Assembly: GCF_017948675.1 (NCBI RefSeq)
Contig: NZ_JAGFBU010000009.1
Span: 1-64,000, forward strand
Source: Flavobacterium flabelliforme
GTDB lineage: Bacteria; Bacteroidota; Bacteroidia; Flavobacteriales; Flavobacteriaceae
DNA length: 64,000 nt
Direction: 5' to 3'
The notes under the pieces are model-generated. The model saw only the letters and a program-made list of their open reading frames with translations. It searched no databases and had not been told where the DNA came from. Position 1 is the first letter of the stretch. Each line of letters begins with the position of its first letter. Below are positions 62,062 through 64,000 of the stretch, piece after piece. A program made the translations under genes and the position numbers.

Positions 62062-62826
62062 TTGAAGGTATATTTTTTAGGAACCGGCACCTCACAAGGT
62101 ATTCCTGTTATTGGCAGCGACCATCCCGTATGTAAAAGCAAAGATTTTAAAGATAAAAGGCTAAGAGTATCCATTTGGATTTCTTGGGATAATTTCTCTT
62201 ATATCATAGATTGCGGACCAGATTTTAGGCAACAAATGCTTACTTCTAATTGTAGTAAAGTAGACGGAATTTTATTTACTCACGAGCACTCTGATCATAC
62301 AGCAGGAATTGATGATATTCGTCCTTTTAATTTTAAACAAGGCGAAATACCTATTTATGCCAACCAAAGAGTTATTACTAACCTAAAAAGTCGATTTTCG
62401 TATGTGTTTGAAACGGTTAATAAATATCCCGGAGCGCCATCGGTAGCGACAAATGAAGTTATTAATAATCAACCTTTTTCTATAGGAAATAAAACTGCAA
62501 TTCCCGTTAATGTAATGCACGGAAATCTTCAAGTTTTTGGTTATAGAATTGATGATTTCGCTTATTTGACCGACGTAAAAACGATTGAAGAGAGCGAAAT
62601 TTTAAAATTAAAAAATTTAAAAGTGCTCGTTATAAATGCTTTACGTGAAGAGCCTCATGATACGCATTTCAATTTGAAAGAAGCCTTAGATTTTATAACT
62701 TTGGTCCAGCCAGAGAAGGCTTATCTTACGCATATTAGTCATGTTATGGGATTTCATGAAGACGTGCAAAAAAGTCTTCCAGAAAATGTTTTCCTTGCTT
62801 ATGATAATTTAGAAATCACATTATAA
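62062..62826 (+). CDS. MBL-fold metallo-hydrolase, PhnP/RNase Z-like
   Basis: The 254-residue protein starts at a TTG codon ((M)KVYFLGTGTSQGIPVIG); no ATG in this frame precedes the conserved first strand, and the -7 element is 18 bases upstream, so TTG is the likely start. Zinc-binding motifs are FTHEHSDHTAGIDD, VNVMHGNLQVFGYRID, and YLTDVKTI (Asp), with THISHVMGFHEDV at the end. The order resembles PhnP phosphodiesterase and the tRNase Z family but lacks a long exosite arm. The substrate is a phosphodiester of unknown nature. The next gene starts 13 bases later. Confidence 0.85.
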   Translation: MKVYFLGTGTSQGIPVIGSDHPVCKSKDFKDKRLRVSIWISWDNFSYIIDCGPDFRQQMLTSNCSKVDGILFTHEHSDHTAGIDDIRPFNFKQGEIPIYANQRVITNLKSRFSYVFETVNKYPGAPSVATNEVINNQPFSIGNKTAIPVNVMHGNLQVFGYRIDDFAYLTDVKTIEESEILKLKNLKVLVINALREEPHDTHFNLKEALDFITLVQPEKAYLTHISHVMGFHEDVQKSLPENVFLAYDNLEITL

Positions 62827-62839
62827 TCCAATTCAAAAA

Positions 62840-63346
62840 ATGAAAAAATCATTATTTCTCTATCTAACGATTCTTGGTGTTCTAACAGCTCTTTTTACTT
62901 ATATGTTTTTAAGTAAAGAAGTGAAATATGAACAAGATAGATATAAAAAAACTACTGCAAAGCTGAGAGACAGTATCAATCTTGTGACTACTAAGTTAGC
63001 GGATGCAAATTACTTCTCATTAGAAAATAATGAAAATGCACAAAATTATTTTGACTCTGGTAGTTCTAATAAAACTATTGCATATGAAAAATTAATTCCT
63101 GTTGTTACCGAGCAATTATTAGATTTTAATGCTAATCCAAAAGGGAATCCTTATACAGGTCAAGATCAAATTGGAGCGAATAAATTTATTATCAATAAAG
63201 TCAAAATATTAAACCACAGATGGATAATTGCTGATTTTAGTGATGGTGATATTTGGGGTGAAGTTTTATTGAAATATTTCGTGAATAATGATGAAACTAT
63301 TTCTTTTGAAGTAAATCAGTCTTTGTTGTATCAAAAACAGAAGTAA
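62840..63346 (+). CDS. Hypothetical membrane-anchored protein
   Basis: The 168-residue protein has one N-terminal membrane helix (MKKSLFLYLTILGVLTALFTYMFL) and a coiled-coil-like stretch (KYEQDRYKKTTAKLRDSINLVTTKLADA). A C-terminal domain of about 100 residues follows (QNYFDSG...NKFIINKVKILNHRWIIADFSDGDIWGEVLLKYFVNNDETISFEVNQSLLY) that looks like an alpha+beta fold. I do not recognise a family. It starts 13 bases after the MBL-fold gene and ends at a strong hairpin, so the two form a unit. The helix probably anchors a periplasmic domain. Function unknown. Confidence 0.7.
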   Translation: MKKSLFLYLTILGVLTALFTYMFLSKEVKYEQDRYKKTTAKLRDSINLVTTKLADANYFSLENNENAQNYFDSGSSNKTIAYEKLIPVVTEQLLDFNANPKGNPYTGQDQIGANKFIINKVKILNHRWIIADFSDGDIWGEVLLKYFVNNDETISFEVNQSLLYQKQK

Positions 63347-63358
63347 TTATCACTTAAG

Positions 63359-63389
63359 GCAGTTTTCAGAAATAGCTTCTGAAAACTGC
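63359..63389. terminator. Bidirectional terminator between convergent genes
   Basis: GCAGTTTTCAGAA / TTCTGAAAACTGC, a perfect 13-bp stem with loop ATAGC, lies between the hypothetical membrane protein gene and the esterase. T runs are weak on both sides. Confidence 0.75.
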
Positions 63390-63403
63390 AAATTTAAGAT
63401 TAT

Positions 63404-64000
63404 TTATTGCTGCTCTAAAAGCCAGTTTTTGAAATCATAGAAATTTTGTGGTGCCACTCCGTGACCAATCGGATATTCTTTGTAGGTAACTTCAATTCCT
63501 AAATTCTCTAGTATTGCTGGTGTTTTTCTCGCCCAATCAATTGGAATTACTTGATCTACAGTTCCATGAGAAGCAAATATTTTTAAATTACTAAAATTAT
63601 TTTTAAGGTAATCTTCTGCTACAATATCTAAATTCAAATATCCACTCATAGCCACAACTTTCTGCACTTTTTCTGGATAAGAAAGCGCTACAGCATAGCT
63701 TAAAATAGATCCTTGGCTAAAACCAATTAACGACACATTTTGCGCATCGATTGGGTAAATCTGAATTAATTCATCTATGAATTTTGCAATCAAATCTCTT
63801 GATTCTTTAGCCTGATCGTTGTCTGAAAACTTATTTTGATCTGCATCAAAATTGATGGCATACCAAGCATAGCTTCCATATTGCATGTCATAAGGGGCAC
63901 GTGCTGAAATGATATAATAATTTTCAGGAAGCTCTTCTGCAAAAGAGAATAAATCGGCTTCATTACTACCATATCCATGAAGTAAAAGTAAAAGTGGATT
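63404..64000 (-). CDS. Alpha/beta hydrolase (carboxylesterase/phospholipase), partial
   Basis: The gene runs off the right edge of the window, and 199 codons including the stop are visible. Reading back from an in-frame Met at 63886, the frame continues without a stop to the edge and adds NPLLLLLHGYGSNEADLFSF, the oxyanion-hole region of a serine hydrolase. The nucleophile is the Ser of GFSQG, the Asp is in HGTVDQVIP, and the His is in PIGHGVAP. This matches the phospholipase/carboxylesterase family of short single-domain esterases (about 215-220 residues), so only a short N-terminus is missing. Substrate not readable. Confidence 0.88.
   Translation of the reverse strand, partial: NPLLLLLHGYGSNEADLFSFAEELPENYYIISARAPYDMQYGSYAWYAINFDADQNKFSDNDQAKESRDLIAKFIDELIQIYPIDAQNVSLIGFSQGSILSYAVALSYPEKVQKVVAMSGYLNLDIVAEDYLKNNFSNLKIFASHGTVDQVIPIDWARKTPAILENLGIEVTYKEYPIGHGVAPQNFYDFKNWLLEQQ

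Noticed and set aside
1..64000. tRNA genes, prophage, integrase, toxin-antitoxin pairs, CRISPR arrays
   Set aside because: None could be recognised in the intergenic regions on either strand. The rrn end is the only structural RNA gene apart from the uncertain element at 25586.

Overview
The window reads as chromosomal DNA of a Flavobacterium-like member of the Bacteroidota. The evidence is the low GC content, TonB receptor and DUF4249 surface proteins, PafA-type alkaline phosphatase, DUF3276/PUR and DUF6268 proteins, a cyclophilin-FKBP fusion, and repeated use of the Bacteroidota -7 element TAnnTTTG, often without a clear -33 TTG. Gene density is high and most genes are housekeeping. There is no prophage, integrase, CRISPR array or intact insertion sequence.

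Layout. 1-500: the 3' end of a 5S rRNA with the rrn terminator, then a short degraded ORF resembling a transposase N-terminus. 505-3440: a DUF6268 outer membrane protein and alkaline phosphatase PafA. 3.5-12.5 kb: lysA, the gltB-gltD glutamate synthase operon, and divergent sucC. 12.7-17.6 kb: selO, a DUF1456/NAD(P)-binding pair, and an operon of a dipeptide epimerase with an AONS-like PLP enzyme. 17.8-25.5 kb: a repeat-rich small secreted protein behind a sigma-54-like promoter, uvrB, a large TonB receptor, rlmF and thiamine pyrophosphokinase. 25.6-31.9 kb: a long structured intergenic element, a TonB receptor/DUF4249 lipoprotein pair, icd, rplS and trmD. 32-39 kb: an M3 peptidase, the cyclophilin-FKBP fusion, a Rnk/FMN-glutamate-synthase-like operon behind an attenuator-like leader, a CsaA-like protein and a DUF2004-like protein. 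39-46.5 kb: PUR protein, ABC exporter, leucine-type dehydrogenase, nusB-yajC, pepT and pyrD. 46.4-48.8 kb: a satD/DUF3307 pair divergent from an HMG-CoA-lyase-like gene. 49-64 kb: P-type ATPase, guaB, a tiny Lys-rich protein, DEAD-box helicase, rdgB, an RluA-type synthase, panB, a lipoprotein, a conserved 486-residue protein, an MBL-fold hydrolase and a truncated esterase.

How the genes work together. Nitrogen and carbon metabolism recur: GOGAT, lysA, sucC, icd, an amino-acid dehydrogenase and HMG-CoA lyase. icd and the HMG-CoA lyase gene share a 19-bp motif (18/19 identical) in their promoter regions, which suggests a common regulator. Translation and RNA maintenance are also well represented (rplS, trmD, rlmF, nusB, RluA, DEAD helicase).

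The least ordinary locus is satD-DUF3307. A soluble protein with palm/cyclase-like motifs and a C-terminal HTH overlaps a multi-pass membrane protein gene by 4 bp. It is preceded by three palindromic operators (ATTAC-N8-GTAAT) spaced exactly 28 bp apart. The second is the 250-nt leader of the FMN-glutamate-synthase-like gene, with a mini-ORF ending Cys-Ala-Cys-Arg, a terminator-like hairpin and a competing arm. All calls rest on reading the sequence; no database search was run.
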